From positions 3,100,001-3,164,000 of the forward strand of contig OZ241749.1 in NCBI GenBank assembly GCA_965200945.1: a DNA stretch of 64,000 nucleotides, read 5' to 3'. Below the pieces are notes generated by a model, which did not search any database, had not been told where the DNA came from, and saw nothing but the letters and a program-made list of their open reading frames with translations. Shown one piece after another: positions 44,066-51,915 of the stretch. The DNA comes from JADCRZ01 sp965200945. Its GTDB lineage: Bacteria; Bacteroidota; Bacteroidia; Chitinophagales; Chitinophagaceae. The translations under genes and the position numbers were made by a program. Within the stretch, counting starts at the first letter, position 1; each line of letters begins with the position of its first letter.

Positions 44066-44473
44066 TTACACAAGGCTGGCAGTGATATTGATGTGGAGCT
44101 CTTCGCCCACGAGGGAAAAATAGAGGTTCTGCAGCTGGTGCAGGTAATGGATGGGGATCGACCGGGGAAGGGACGTGATGAGCCCGGCGTACTCACCGTT
44201 GTAATACAGCATGAATTTGGTGGTTTCGATGGTCCACTTCCAGACGCAATCCGAGATCTGCCGCACCTGTTTAAATCCCGCCCGTTCCAGTACATCATCC
44301 GTGATCCTTAATTCCATGATCCTGCCGGTGGAGAGCCCGGTAAACGTACACTTTCCATCCTCGTTCTGGTCGAAGCTGATGCTGTCGAGATTGCATTCGA
44401 TTGCCGTTATCTGGCAGGGGATACCATCGAATAACAGGAAGTTGCCAACCCGGAGTTCCGTTGCGTGTAACAT
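44066..44473 (-). CDS. Small conserved protein of unknown function, phage-like family
   Basis: The 135-residue protein begins MLHATELRVGNFLLFDG and ends with HYLHQLQNLYFSLVGEEL. Both ends match a family of small proteins widespread in Bacteroidota genomes and prophages (ELR.GN.V... and HQLQNLYFALTGEEL). No biochemical role is known to me. There are no other phage genes here, so it is probably a lone cargo gene. It lies just upstream of the arabinofuranosidase on the same strand, with a gap of 114 bp. Confidence 0.75.
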   Translation of the reverse strand: MLHATELRVGNFLLFDGIPCQITAIECNLDSISFDQNEDGKCTFTGLSTGRIMELRITDDVLERAGFKQVRQISDCVWKWTIETTKFMLYYNGEYAGLITSLPRSIPIHYLHQLQNLYFSLVGEELHINITASLV

Positions 44474-44843
44474 GGGATTGAGTCAATTGAATGTTGAAGG
44501 GCAGTGTATTCCCTTAAATCTACCCTATTTTTAAAAAGATGAAAAGATCGATCTCTAAAAAACCGGGGTAAACGCTTAAGGATTTTGCCAAGATGTTGAC
44601 CTCAATCAAGTATTTTCCGCAAACAAAGCACGAGTGCTTTTACTCATCCGTTTCCCTGCTGATTCCGGTCCGTACACTCCTGACCGGAGTCAGCCGGGCG
44701 GCACCGATCGAACGGCTGCCAGTGCCGGCTGCATCGCCCGCAGGTCGATCTTCACCGCACAGTTCTCTTACCCGGCGGCGTCCGGCCCCTACGCTGCGCT
44801 TCCCGGAATATCAGTAATTTCACGGTCCCTAAACACCGGAACT
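44474..44843. other. Gene-free stretch upstream of tag
   Basis: 370 bases with no supported gene. There is a perfect 7-bp inverted repeat AAAGCAC-GA-GTGCTTT at 44625-44640 and a short ACTCC/GGAGT hairpin further on. The part next to tag is G+C-rich and stays open in the tag frame, but without signal or similarity. Confidence 0.4.
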
Positions 44844-45398
44844 ATGTCTTATTGCACCGCAATCGAATCTATGTCGGGCGACCGAAAAGCCCTGCACAAA
44901 ACCTATCATGACCTTCATTACGGGTTTCCGATCCACAACGACGATGAATTATTTGGCCGGCTGGTGATGGAGATCAACCAGGCCGGACTGAGCTGGGAGA
45001 CGATCCTGAAAAAAGAGACGGGTTTCCGCAGCGCGTACGACAATTTCAGCGTGCAAAAAGTGGCTGCCTACTCGGAAGCCGACAGGGCCCGCCTGATGGC
45101 CGATCCCGGCATCATCCGCAACCGCCTTAAGATCGATGCAGCCATTGAAAATGCACGTACCATCCTGCAGTTGCAACAGGAGCATGACTCGTTCGAGAAC
45201 TGGCTTGCCCTGCAGTTTCCGAAGCCAAAAGAAGACTGGGTGAAGCTGTTCAAAAAAACGTTCCGCTTTACCGGCGGAGAGATCGTGAACGAGTTCCTGA
45301 TGAGCACCGGCTACCTGCCAGGCGCGCATGCAAAGGACTGCGTCATTTACAGCAACGTGCTTGCGGCAAAGCCGATGTGGCTGGCCGCTGGGAATTGA
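44844..45398 (+). CDS. tag: DNA-3-methyladenine glycosylase I
   Basis: ATG 44844 gives 184 residues, the length of E. coli Tag. It shows the family blocks YHDLHYGFP, EINQAGLSWETILKK and DPGIIRNRLKIDAAIENA. Zinc-binding positions are matched by Cys4, His22 and the C-terminal GAHAKDC. The enzyme excises 3-methyladenine from alkylated DNA in the cytoplasm. Much longer in-frame starts (from 44634) are rejected because the Tag N-terminus begins exactly here (MSYC). Confidence 0.93.
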   Translation: MSYCTAIESMSGDRKALHKTYHDLHYGFPIHNDDELFGRLVMEINQAGLSWETILKKETGFRSAYDNFSVQKVAAYSEADRARLMADPGIIRNRLKIDAAIENARTILQLQQEHDSFENWLALQFPKPKEDWVKLFKKTFRFTGGEIVNEFLMSTGYLPGAHAKDCVIYSNVLAAKPMWLAAGN

Positions 45399-45485
45399 CA
45401 GAGTGATGGTATGCGTAGGGTGTGTCAGGGCTTGTAACCATCCGTGTTCGAAACCTCAGAAATTGAATTTCAGTATCCTCATTTT

Positions 45486-45590
45486 GTCATCCCTGAGCGC
45501 GGGATGGAGGAACGCACGAAGTTTCCTCCTGTTTCGCTTTATAAGCAATCGTTGTTCCTCCGTTGAGATCTTCGCGCGTACAGGTGCATT
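45486..45590. repeat. Intergenic hairpin-rich element of REP type
   Basis: The stretch starts with the hairpin CATCCC-TGAGCGC-GGGATG (45488-45506) followed by GAGGAACG and several short complementary segments. GTCATCCCTGAGC-like hairpins are a common kind of dispersed intergenic repeat in bacteria. It lies between tag and the SGNH gene. Reading frames over it look like translated repeat rather than a gene. Confidence 0.45.
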
Positions 45591-45679
45591 GCTTTGTGTG
45601 GTTGCAGGCATGCGACTGCACAAAGATGACGGTGGAATGCGCGGGCATGATGCGGAAGGGAACCAGAGCCAGCTTTTCA

Positions 45680-46456
45680 TCAGAATATCTTCACCCTCTT
45701 CCTCACCGCCTCCATCCATTCACGCGCAATAAGCTCATGGCCGGCGGGCATGGGGTGAACGCCGTCCCAGATCCAGTATTCGGCCGGGGCCCGCGAGAGG
45801 GCGCGGTCGAAAGCAGATTGAAGAGGAACAAGCACCGTATGGTTGTCTGCAGCGATCTTCTGCACGACGGCCCGCCGTTTTGCAACTTCATCGCGGTAGG
45901 CTTCCCATTTTTCTTTGACGCGGCCCACCGGCAGCACGAACGGTTCGCACAATACGAACTCCGTTTGCGGGAGCTGTGTGCGTGTGGCAGCCAGCAGTGC
46001 CCGGTAACCGGCTTCAAATCTTTCGGTGGTGAATTCAGCGTTCCCTTTCAGCAGGGCATCCGCGTCGTTGATACCGACCAGTATGCTCAGCAGGTCCGGT
46101 TTCAGGGCCAGCGTATCTTCCTGCCAGCGTGCGGCCAGGTCGGGAACCTTGTTACCACTCACGCCACGGTTAAAAAAACGGAATTCTTTCCTGGGGAAAT
46201 CGAACCCCCAGCGGCTGGCGATCAGGTAGGCATACCCGTGCCCCATCACATGGTTCCAGTCGTTGTTGCGCGTTCTGTTGCCATCGGTGATCGAATCTCC
46301 CTGGAAAAGAAAAGTAAACCCTTTTTCCTTTTTATCCGTTGGCAGGCTGGCACCCGGAATGGCAGACAACTGCGAGGAAGCGAACGGGGCGGCGGCACCC
46401 AGCAGTACGGCCTGCTTCATGAACTTCCGGCGGCTGTAGTCTTGATGGTCGGGCAT
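45680..46456 (-). CDS. SGNH/GDSL hydrolase with twin-arginine-like signal
   Basis: ATG 46456 gives 258 residues. The N-terminus has SRRKFMKQAVLLGAAAP, a Tat-like signal. The SGNH blocks are FQGDSITDG (Ser), NRGVSGN (Gly), VGINDAD (Asn) and DGVHPMPAGHELIA (Asp/His). It resembles rhamnogalacturonan acetylesterase-type deacetylases. It probably acts on acylated sugars in the periplasm. Unlike the SGNH enzyme at 24839, it has an intact GDS motif and no binding modules. It is divergent from the MBL-fold gene. Confidence 0.9.
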   Translation of the reverse strand: MPDHQDYSRRKFMKQAVLLGAAAPFASSQLSAIPGASLPTDKKEKGFTFLFQGDSITDGNRTRNNDWNHVMGHGYAYLIASRWGFDFPRKEFRFFNRGVSGNKVPDLAARWQEDTLALKPDLLSILVGINDADALLKGNAEFTTERFEAGYRALLAATRTQLPQTEFVLCEPFVLPVGRVKEKWEAYRDEVAKRRAVVQKIAADNHTVLVPLQSAFDRALSRAPAEYWIWDGVHPMPAGHELIAREWMEAVRKRVKIF

Positions 46457-46520
46457 GAGACGTTTTAGGCAAAAGATAAGCTTATTCCGGATATTCAATA
46501 AACAAGTACATTAGCTCTTT

Positions 46521-47315
46521 ATGAACCAACGGAACCATTCATCTTCAAAACTCAATCACGTGAAACTCTTATTTGCATCTTTGCTTCTCTCCTGCTTTAC
46601 CGGCCTCTTTGCACAGGCGCAATTGCCTCCGGCCGATCATGAAAAAGTAAATGGCGGCGAACTCTCCATACAACCCATCACCCATGCGACGCTGGTGCTG
46701 GGCTACAACAAGAAACAGATCTATATCGACCCTACCGGAGGAGCAGCCGCGTTCACCGGGCTCGCAGCGCCCGACCTCATCCTGATCACCGATATCCACG
46801 GCGATCATATGGATCCAAACACCATCGAGGCCATCAACACAGGCGGCGCCAAACTGGTAGTGCCGCAGGCAGTAGCCGACAAACTGCCGGCCACCATCGA
46901 CAAACAGAAGCTGGTGATCCTGAAAAACGGCGACAAGACTGAGCAGATGGGTATTTCGATCAAGGCCATCCCGATGTACAACCTGCCCGAGACAGCCGAT
47001 GCCTACCACACAAAGGGAAGAGGGAACGGATATGTGCTCACCATCGGCGGCAAGACCGTTTACATCTCCGGCGACACGGAAGACATTCCTGAAATGCGCG
47101 CACTGAAAAATATCGACATTGCTTTTGTATGCATGAACCTGCCGTATACCATGGACGTGGCGCAGGCTGCGCAGGGCGTACTTGCGTTCAAACCCAAGGT
47201 AATCTATCCCTACCATTACCGCGGACAGGATGTGAACCAGTTCAAAAGCCTGGTGAATGCCGGCGACAAGAACATCGATGTGCGCCTCCGCAACTGGTAC
47301 CCGGCAGCACAGTAA
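46521..47315 (+). CDS. MBL-fold metal-dependent hydrolase (UPF0173-like), exported
   Basis: The 264-residue protein has a signal peptide (about 1-32). The metallo-beta-lactamase fold is shown by ITHATLVLGY, ITDIHGDHMDP (His-Asp-His metal motif) and YISGDTED, with a later His in PYHYRGQD. It resembles the UPF0173 group (YtkL-like). The substrate is unknown. It stands 65 bp from the divergent SGNH hydrolase gene. Confidence 0.85.
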   Translation: MNQRNHSSSKLNHVKLLFASLLLSCFTGLFAQAQLPPADHEKVNGGELSIQPITHATLVLGYNKKQIYIDPTGGAAAFTGLAAPDLILITDIHGDHMDPNTIEAINTGGAKLVVPQAVADKLPATIDKQKLVILKNGDKTEQMGISIKAIPMYNLPETADAYHTKGRGNGYVLTIGGKTVYISGDTEDIPEMRALKNIDIAFVCMNLPYTMDVAQAAQGVLAFKPKVIYPYHYRGQDVNQFKSLVNAGDKNIDVRLRNWYPAAQ

Positions 47316-47326
47316 GTGCGGCCCCG

Positions 47327-47956
47327 TTATGCAACAACCGGCTTTTTCTGCACATACCGGTTGAGCAGGATCAGTAGGCATGCTGTGACCAGGAATGCCA
47401 GCATCACTCCGAATGAATTCATCAGCACCTGTGGCATGCCCAGTTTGCCAACGTTGAGAAAAGGGTATGGATACCAGTTCACCAGCGGCCCTCTCACCAG
47501 CGAATAGACGAGGTACAGCAATGGAAAGAGGAGCCAGTACAGGCCATCTTTCCATTGCACCCGGCCACCGGGTGTAAAAAAGAACCAGTACAGCACATAC
47601 ATTACAGGCACTGCCACATGCAGGATGTTGTCTACGATCCACCGCCAGCTTTCCAGCACCAAAAGTCCGCGCAGCATAAGATTGTATACAAGTCCGACCA
47701 CGAAAATATACAGCGCCAGGGCCGTTTGCACGGAAGGGCGCGAAAAAAACCTGCCCGCGCCAGCACCGGGCACGAAGGTTGAGCAGGTAAGTCCGACAGC
47801 GACAAGCAGGTTGCTGAGGATGGTGAAGTAGCTGAGGAAATTGGCAACAGGTCCGGTAGAAAGGTAAAGCTGCAGCAAGAGGGCAAACCAGGCGGTGATC
47901 GCCACAATGGTGCCGGCCACCATCCTGAGGGCGGAATTTGTTGCGGGAGCGGTCAT
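47327..47956 (-). CDS. Pr6Pr-family membrane protein
   Basis: The 209-residue protein has six predicted membrane helices, with FLSYFTILSNLLVAVGL and LHVAVPVMYVLYWFFF as typical blocks of the Pr6Pr (FAR-17a/AIG1-like) family. The role is unknown. It is convergent with the MBL-fold gene, with 11 bp between the stops. Confidence 0.82.
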   Translation of the reverse strand: MTAPATNSALRMVAGTIVAITAWFALLLQLYLSTGPVANFLSYFTILSNLLVAVGLTCSTFVPGAGAGRFFSRPSVQTALALYIFVVGLVYNLMLRGLLVLESWRWIVDNILHVAVPVMYVLYWFFFTPGGRVQWKDGLYWLLFPLLYLVYSLVRGPLVNWYPYPFLNVGKLGMPQVLMNSFGVMLAFLVTACLLILLNRYVQKKPVVA

Positions 47957-48105
47957 GAAGAAAGGGTTGGTGATGCACTAAAATAACACTATCCTGTTTA
48001 CCTGATCTGTTTTCCATTCACAGCCCTTGCTACGTGTTCATATACGCCGGGAAACATTTACATTTACCCTGCATTGCCTGCCGGATCATCACCAAACATT
48101 TTACC

Positions 48106-49146
48106 ATGCCGACTGCTTTCAAGACCGTCGCCCTCCTGGCATCCATTTGCATCTTCCTGCCGCTTTGCATGTATGCACAAAAGAAAGGCACTGCTGGCGA
48201 TCCCTATGTTTTAAGTCCCTCCCCAACCACGGTGGCCTGGGGTAATTACTGGTCGGAAGGGGCGCCTGCGCTCCGCATCCACACGGGTGATTGGGTACGA
48301 GTGCATACGCTGCTCACTTCCACGCCCGACCGGCTGGAAAGCGCCGGTGTGGCAGCCGCCGATGTGGAGAAAGAGCTGCGCGAGGTGCAGGCTGTGAAAG
48401 ACCGTGGCCCCGGAGGCCATGTACTTACTGGTCCCATTTATATCGAAGAAGCAGAGCCGGGCGATGTGCTGGAAATAAAGCTGCACACCATTGAACTGGC
48501 GATCCCGTACGGCTACAACGCCATCGGCCAGGCGGGCTTTTTGTCGGATGAGATATTCGACCGCAAGATGCGCATCGTTCCGCTCGATATCAAAAAGATG
48601 ACAGGCCATTTTTCCGATGGTATCGACATTCCGCTGCATCCCTTCTTCGGGAGCATGGGCGTGGCGCCGCCGAAAGAAGCCGGCCGCTGGAACAGCGCAC
48701 CGCCATGGATACACGCAGGCAACCTCGACAACAAGGAACTGGTGGCCGGCTCTTCGCTGTTCATTCCGGTGTTTGTAAAAGGCGCGCTCTTCGAGATCGG
48801 CGACGGGCATGCCGCCCAGGGCAATGGCGAGGTCGACATCACTGCCATCGAAACATCGCTCAAAGGCAACCTGCAGTTTATCGTACACAAAGGCAAAAAG
48901 ATCTCGTGGCCCCGCGCGGAGACCGCCACGCACATCATCACCATGGGCTGCGACCGCGACCTGAATGCGGCCACCCACACCGCGGTGCGCGAAATGATCC
49001 GCTACCTCATGGAAGAAAAAGACATGACGCAGGCCGACGCCTACATGCTCTGCAGCGTAGCCGTAGACGTAAACATCACCCAGCTCGTGGATGGAAACGT
49101 AGGCGTACACGCGATGCTGCCGAAAGCGATCTTTGTGAAGAAGTAA
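48106..49146 (+). CDS. Acetamidase/formamidase family protein, apparently exported
   Basis: ATG 48106 gives 346 residues with a signal peptide (about 1-24, ending MYAQ), unusual for a family mostly known from the cytoplasm. It has the FmdA/AmdA blocks GPGGHVLTGPIYIEEAEPGD, SMGVAPP, GNLDNKELVAGSSLFIPVF, GDGHAAQGNGEVD and the C-terminal AYMLCSVAVDVNITQLVD. Known members hydrolyse formamide or acetamide to ammonia. Neighbours do not suggest a pathway. A longer start at 48034 would put 24 residues before the signal. Confidence 0.87.
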   Translation: MPTAFKTVALLASICIFLPLCMYAQKKGTAGDPYVLSPSPTTVAWGNYWSEGAPALRIHTGDWVRVHTLLTSTPDRLESAGVAAADVEKELREVQAVKDRGPGGHVLTGPIYIEEAEPGDVLEIKLHTIELAIPYGYNAIGQAGFLSDEIFDRKMRIVPLDIKKMTGHFSDGIDIPLHPFFGSMGVAPPKEAGRWNSAPPWIHAGNLDNKELVAGSSLFIPVFVKGALFEIGDGHAAQGNGEVDITAIETSLKGNLQFIVHKGKKISWPRAETATHIITMGCDRDLNAATHTAVREMIRYLMEEKDMTQADAYMLCSVAVDVNITQLVDGNVGVHAMLPKAIFVKK

Positions 49147-49932
49147 ATACAGGAAAATATTTTGTCGGTTGCATTTGTCTGAACCACCATCCAGGGATGA
49201 AGGGATGGCAGGATGCTGATTGCCCGGACAACGGCGCGGAAGCGGGTTGGCTTTTGGCCATTGCTTATTACAAGAATCAGTTCATCAGGTCAATGCTGGT
49301 TCAGACAAAAGACCGCAATTCCCCGCTTAGATCCCCGCTCAGGCGCAGCAACAGGTTGTGGAAGCATAAGCGTGTTGGCGCCTGGCGAGGATGACAAGAA
49401 TATTGTGGGGGCTGGTGACAAGAGTGTTAGAGGTGCTGACGACAAGGTGTTGGAGATGCTGGTGACAAACGGGTTGGAGGCGCAAGGGCTGCAAACCCGC
49501 TGGGGGTGCGGCTTTAACCCACCCCTACCCCTCCCGTGGAAGGGATTTGAGAAGCTACCGCTTAGCGGCTTGCTCTCTTTCTTCCTTCCTATTCTTTCTC
49601 TCTTCTCTCCCCCGGCCTTTGAAATGGGGCGTGAAGAAATTTGCGGAATGGAGCGAGACCAAATGGCCTGCCGCAGGCGGCTATTTGGTGCAACGGACAC
49701 GCACGGCTTTATTCCAAAGCTGATCCATGCAAAGGCCCAAACCCCTACTACTGTCGAATAAAACCATGTCCGTTGCCAGCGCAATGCAGTAAATTTTAGC
49801 CCCATTTCAACAGCCAAGCCTTTTTTGCTTCTTTTTTGTGCCCAAAAAAGAAGAACCCACACAGAGTGAAAAATTTATTCTAATTTGACCGCCGTTGCTG
49901 AAAGCTGCCCAGCTGCACAAAACCGATTGCCC
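49147..49932. other. Long gene-free stretch with several repeats
   Basis: 786 bases without a supported gene. They hold a degenerate tandem repeat (49386-49478), a segment AACCCACCCCT (49516) shared with the gap at 24.66 kb, and a hairpin at 49659-49688 (CCAAAT..GCCTGC/GCAGGC..ATTTGG). An A/T-rich tract lies before the sigma factor gene. A 190-codon open frame on the minus strand is rejected as translated repeat. Confidence 0.5.
49386..49478. repeat. Degenerate 23-24 bp tandem repeat, about 3.5 units
   Basis: Units are built around GCTGGTGACAA followed by a GTGTTG-like segment (for example GAGATGCTGGTGACAA). They diverge by several bases from one another. No function is evident. Confidence 0.55.
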
Positions 49933-50541
49933 ATGCCTATTGATCTTTGGAGGAACGACCTGCCGGATGATTCCCTGTTCAACGACCTGCCTTCAGACGA
50001 AGCTTCCTTTCAGCGTCTGTTCCGCAAGTATTTTACCCCTCTCTGCGTGTACTGCCAGTACCAGTATTCCTTCGACCTCGACCTCGCCAAAGAGGCCGCC
50101 CACACAGCTTTCATCAAGCTCTGGGAAACCCGCCACACCCTCAACAGCACCCTCAGCGTAAAAGCCTATCTCTACCGGATCGTCTCCAACACCTGTGTCG
50201 ACATCATCCGCCACCGCAACGTAAAACGCAAATACGAAAAGCACGTGCTGGATAACTACTCGGAGACCGACCTCGGATCGGAACTCAATCCCACCGACCT
50301 CAAAGCCCTGAAAGAAGCCATCGACAAAGCCGTGGCTGAATTGCCGAATAAAATGCGGATGGTATTCGAACTCAGCCGTTACGAAGGGCTCAAATACGCC
50401 CAGATCGCCCAGCGCCTCAACATCTCCGTTAACACCGTGGAAACCCAGATGGGCCGCGCGCTCGTCAAGCTCCGGCAAAAGCTCAGCAGCCTTTACCTGG
50501 GCCTTTTTCTCCTGGCCGAACTTTTTTTTACCTCCCTGTAG
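49933..50541 (+). CDS. FecI-like ECF sigma factor (Bacteroidota PUL type)
   Basis: ATG 49933 gives 202 residues. Region 2 (about 30-100) contains YFTPLCVYCQYQYSFDLDLA, AFIKLWETR and AYLYRIVSNTCVDIIRH. Region 4 (about 135-190) contains LPNKMRMVFELSRYEGLKY and the helix-turn-helix IAQRLNISVNTVETQMGRALVKLR. The C-terminus is hydrophobic. A TTG start at 49885 would add 16 residues with no similarity. It precedes a FecR-type anti-sigma gene by 35 bp and SusC/SusD genes, the classical order in glycan loci. Confidence 0.93.
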   Translation: MPIDLWRNDLPDDSLFNDLPSDEASFQRLFRKYFTPLCVYCQYQYSFDLDLAKEAAHTAFIKLWETRHTLNSTLSVKAYLYRIVSNTCVDIIRHRNVKRKYEKHVLDNYSETDLGSELNPTDLKALKEAIDKAVAELPNKMRMVFELSRYEGLKYAQIAQRLNISVNTVETQMGRALVKLRQKLSSLYLGLFLLAELFFTSL

Positions 50542-50576
50542 CGGTCCTTTTTTTTCCAATCGTATAACATACACAC

Positions 50577-51767
50577 ATGGACGGAAAAGAAACACTGGAG
50601 AACCTGATCGTGTCGTATTTACTCGGCGAACTCGATCAGGAGAAACAGGAATGGGTACGGGAACAGATCAGATCGGATGCACAATGGCGGCAGGCCTACG
50701 ACGACCTGCGGAAAATGGTGCAGCTGGTCGGTTTCAGCCATACATCCGAAAATGTGGATCTCGACCGGGAGTGGCTCTTGTTTGAAGAAGCACGGGTGGT
50801 AAAAGAACATCCCGAACTCTTTCTTCATGAGGCCGAACGTTTCGGCAACGGCGTGATCAAGGAAATACGCCTCAAACGGAAAACAAGGATCCTCAAGATC
50901 GTGTCGATGTCGGCAGTGGCCGCATCGCTGATCCTGGCCACCGGATGGGCGCTGACCTTTTTCGCACAGCAGAAGACAGTAAGACCGGCAGTCGCAACCG
51001 TTGCCCGCAGAAAGAACGAGCCCGCTGCCCCGGCCGCCAGGCAGCTCATCAACCATACAACCAGCCCAAAACAATACCTGCTGCAGGATGGCACCACCGT
51101 GCTGCTCTCCGCCGGCAGCGAAGTCGGTCTGCAGGAACCGTTCGAGCCCGGCCGACGCGATGTGTACCTGACCGGGAACGCCACGTTCCAGGTGGCGAAA
51201 GACAAAGCCAGGCCCTTCACGGTGTACAGCGGAGGCATTTCAACAACGGCCCTGGGTACCCGCTTTACCGTAACGGCTTTTAAAAACTCAAACCACATCC
51301 GCGTGGTACTGCATGAAGGAAAAGTAGTGGTGAAAGGCGTTGGCGACATGCGCAAAAAAGTAAGAAAGGATTATTACCTCGTCGCCGGACAGGAATTTGT
51401 ATGGGAGAACAGGTTGGAGGGCTTGGCGCGGGTACAGAATACGGAGTCCGATGCCGAACCAATGCTTGCCAGCACGAAAGCTGCCACCAGCGCGGAATTG
51501 ACACCGGAAAGACCATCCATACCCAGCCTGGGAAAAACTTCCTGGTACATGTTCAACAACAAGTCGCTGCCCCATGTATTCAACCAGCTGATGAGCATCT
51601 ACGAAACAGAGATCATCTACAACAGGGCCGACCTGGAGAAAAAATATTTTATCGGCACTTTCAACCAGGGCGACTCGCTGGAGACCGTGCTGAAACAGAT
51701 CGCGATCCTCAATGGTCTCAGGGTTACCCGGGAGCACCAGAAATTCATCGTTACAAAACAGGATTGA
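50577..51767 (+). CDS. FecR-type anti-sigma factor
   Basis: The 396-residue protein has an N-terminal cytoplasmic domain (about 1-105), a membrane helix (about 107-130, IVSMSAVAASLILATGWALTFF), a periplasmic FecR domain (about 155-260, TSPKQYLLQDGTTVLLSAGS and RPFTVYSGGISTTALGT) and a DUF4974-like C-terminal domain (about 320-396, NNKSLPHVFNQLMSIYETEI). It would hold the upstream sigma factor inactive until a signal from an outer-membrane receptor arrives. Confidence 0.94.
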   Translation: MDGKETLENLIVSYLLGELDQEKQEWVREQIRSDAQWRQAYDDLRKMVQLVGFSHTSENVDLDREWLLFEEARVVKEHPELFLHEAERFGNGVIKEIRLKRKTRILKIVSMSAVAASLILATGWALTFFAQQKTVRPAVATVARRKNEPAAPAARQLINHTTSPKQYLLQDGTTVLLSAGSEVGLQEPFEPGRRDVYLTGNATFQVAKDKARPFTVYSGGISTTALGTRFTVTAFKNSNHIRVVLHEGKVVVKGVGDMRKKVRKDYYLVAGQEFVWENRLEGLARVQNTESDAEPMLASTKAATSAELTPERPSIPSLGKTSWYMFNNKSLPHVFNQLMSIYETEIIYNRADLEKKYFIGTFNQGDSLETVLKQIAILNGLRVTREHQKFIVTKQD

Positions 51768-51915
51768 CCGCTGCACCTGCCACGCCCGACGTACAGGATG
51801 CCTTAAAATAAACGACCGGAAGATGGTACAGGCATCGCCTGCCCATGACCGATGGCCCTTACCTGCCAGGGAACCGGTATCAACTGCTTTTTTTAAACTC
51901 AAAATAGCAAGCCAT

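Noticed and set aside
44066..44473. Small phage-like protein considered as sign of a prophage
   Set aside because: No integrase, capsid, terminase or attachment repeat is near it.
45456..45719. Minus-strand open frame of 87 codons between tag and the SGNH gene
   Set aside because: Its sequence is the translated REP-like element at 45486-45590 and it overlaps the end of the SGNH gene.
49386..49478. Tandem repeat considered as a CRISPR array
   Set aside because: Units are adjacent without spacers, only 23-24 bp and diverged; no cas genes nearby.
49290..49862. Minus-strand open frame of 190 codons in the gap before fecI
   Set aside because: It runs over tandem repeat, shared repeat and hairpin; its translation has no fold-like pattern and begins at no sensible site.
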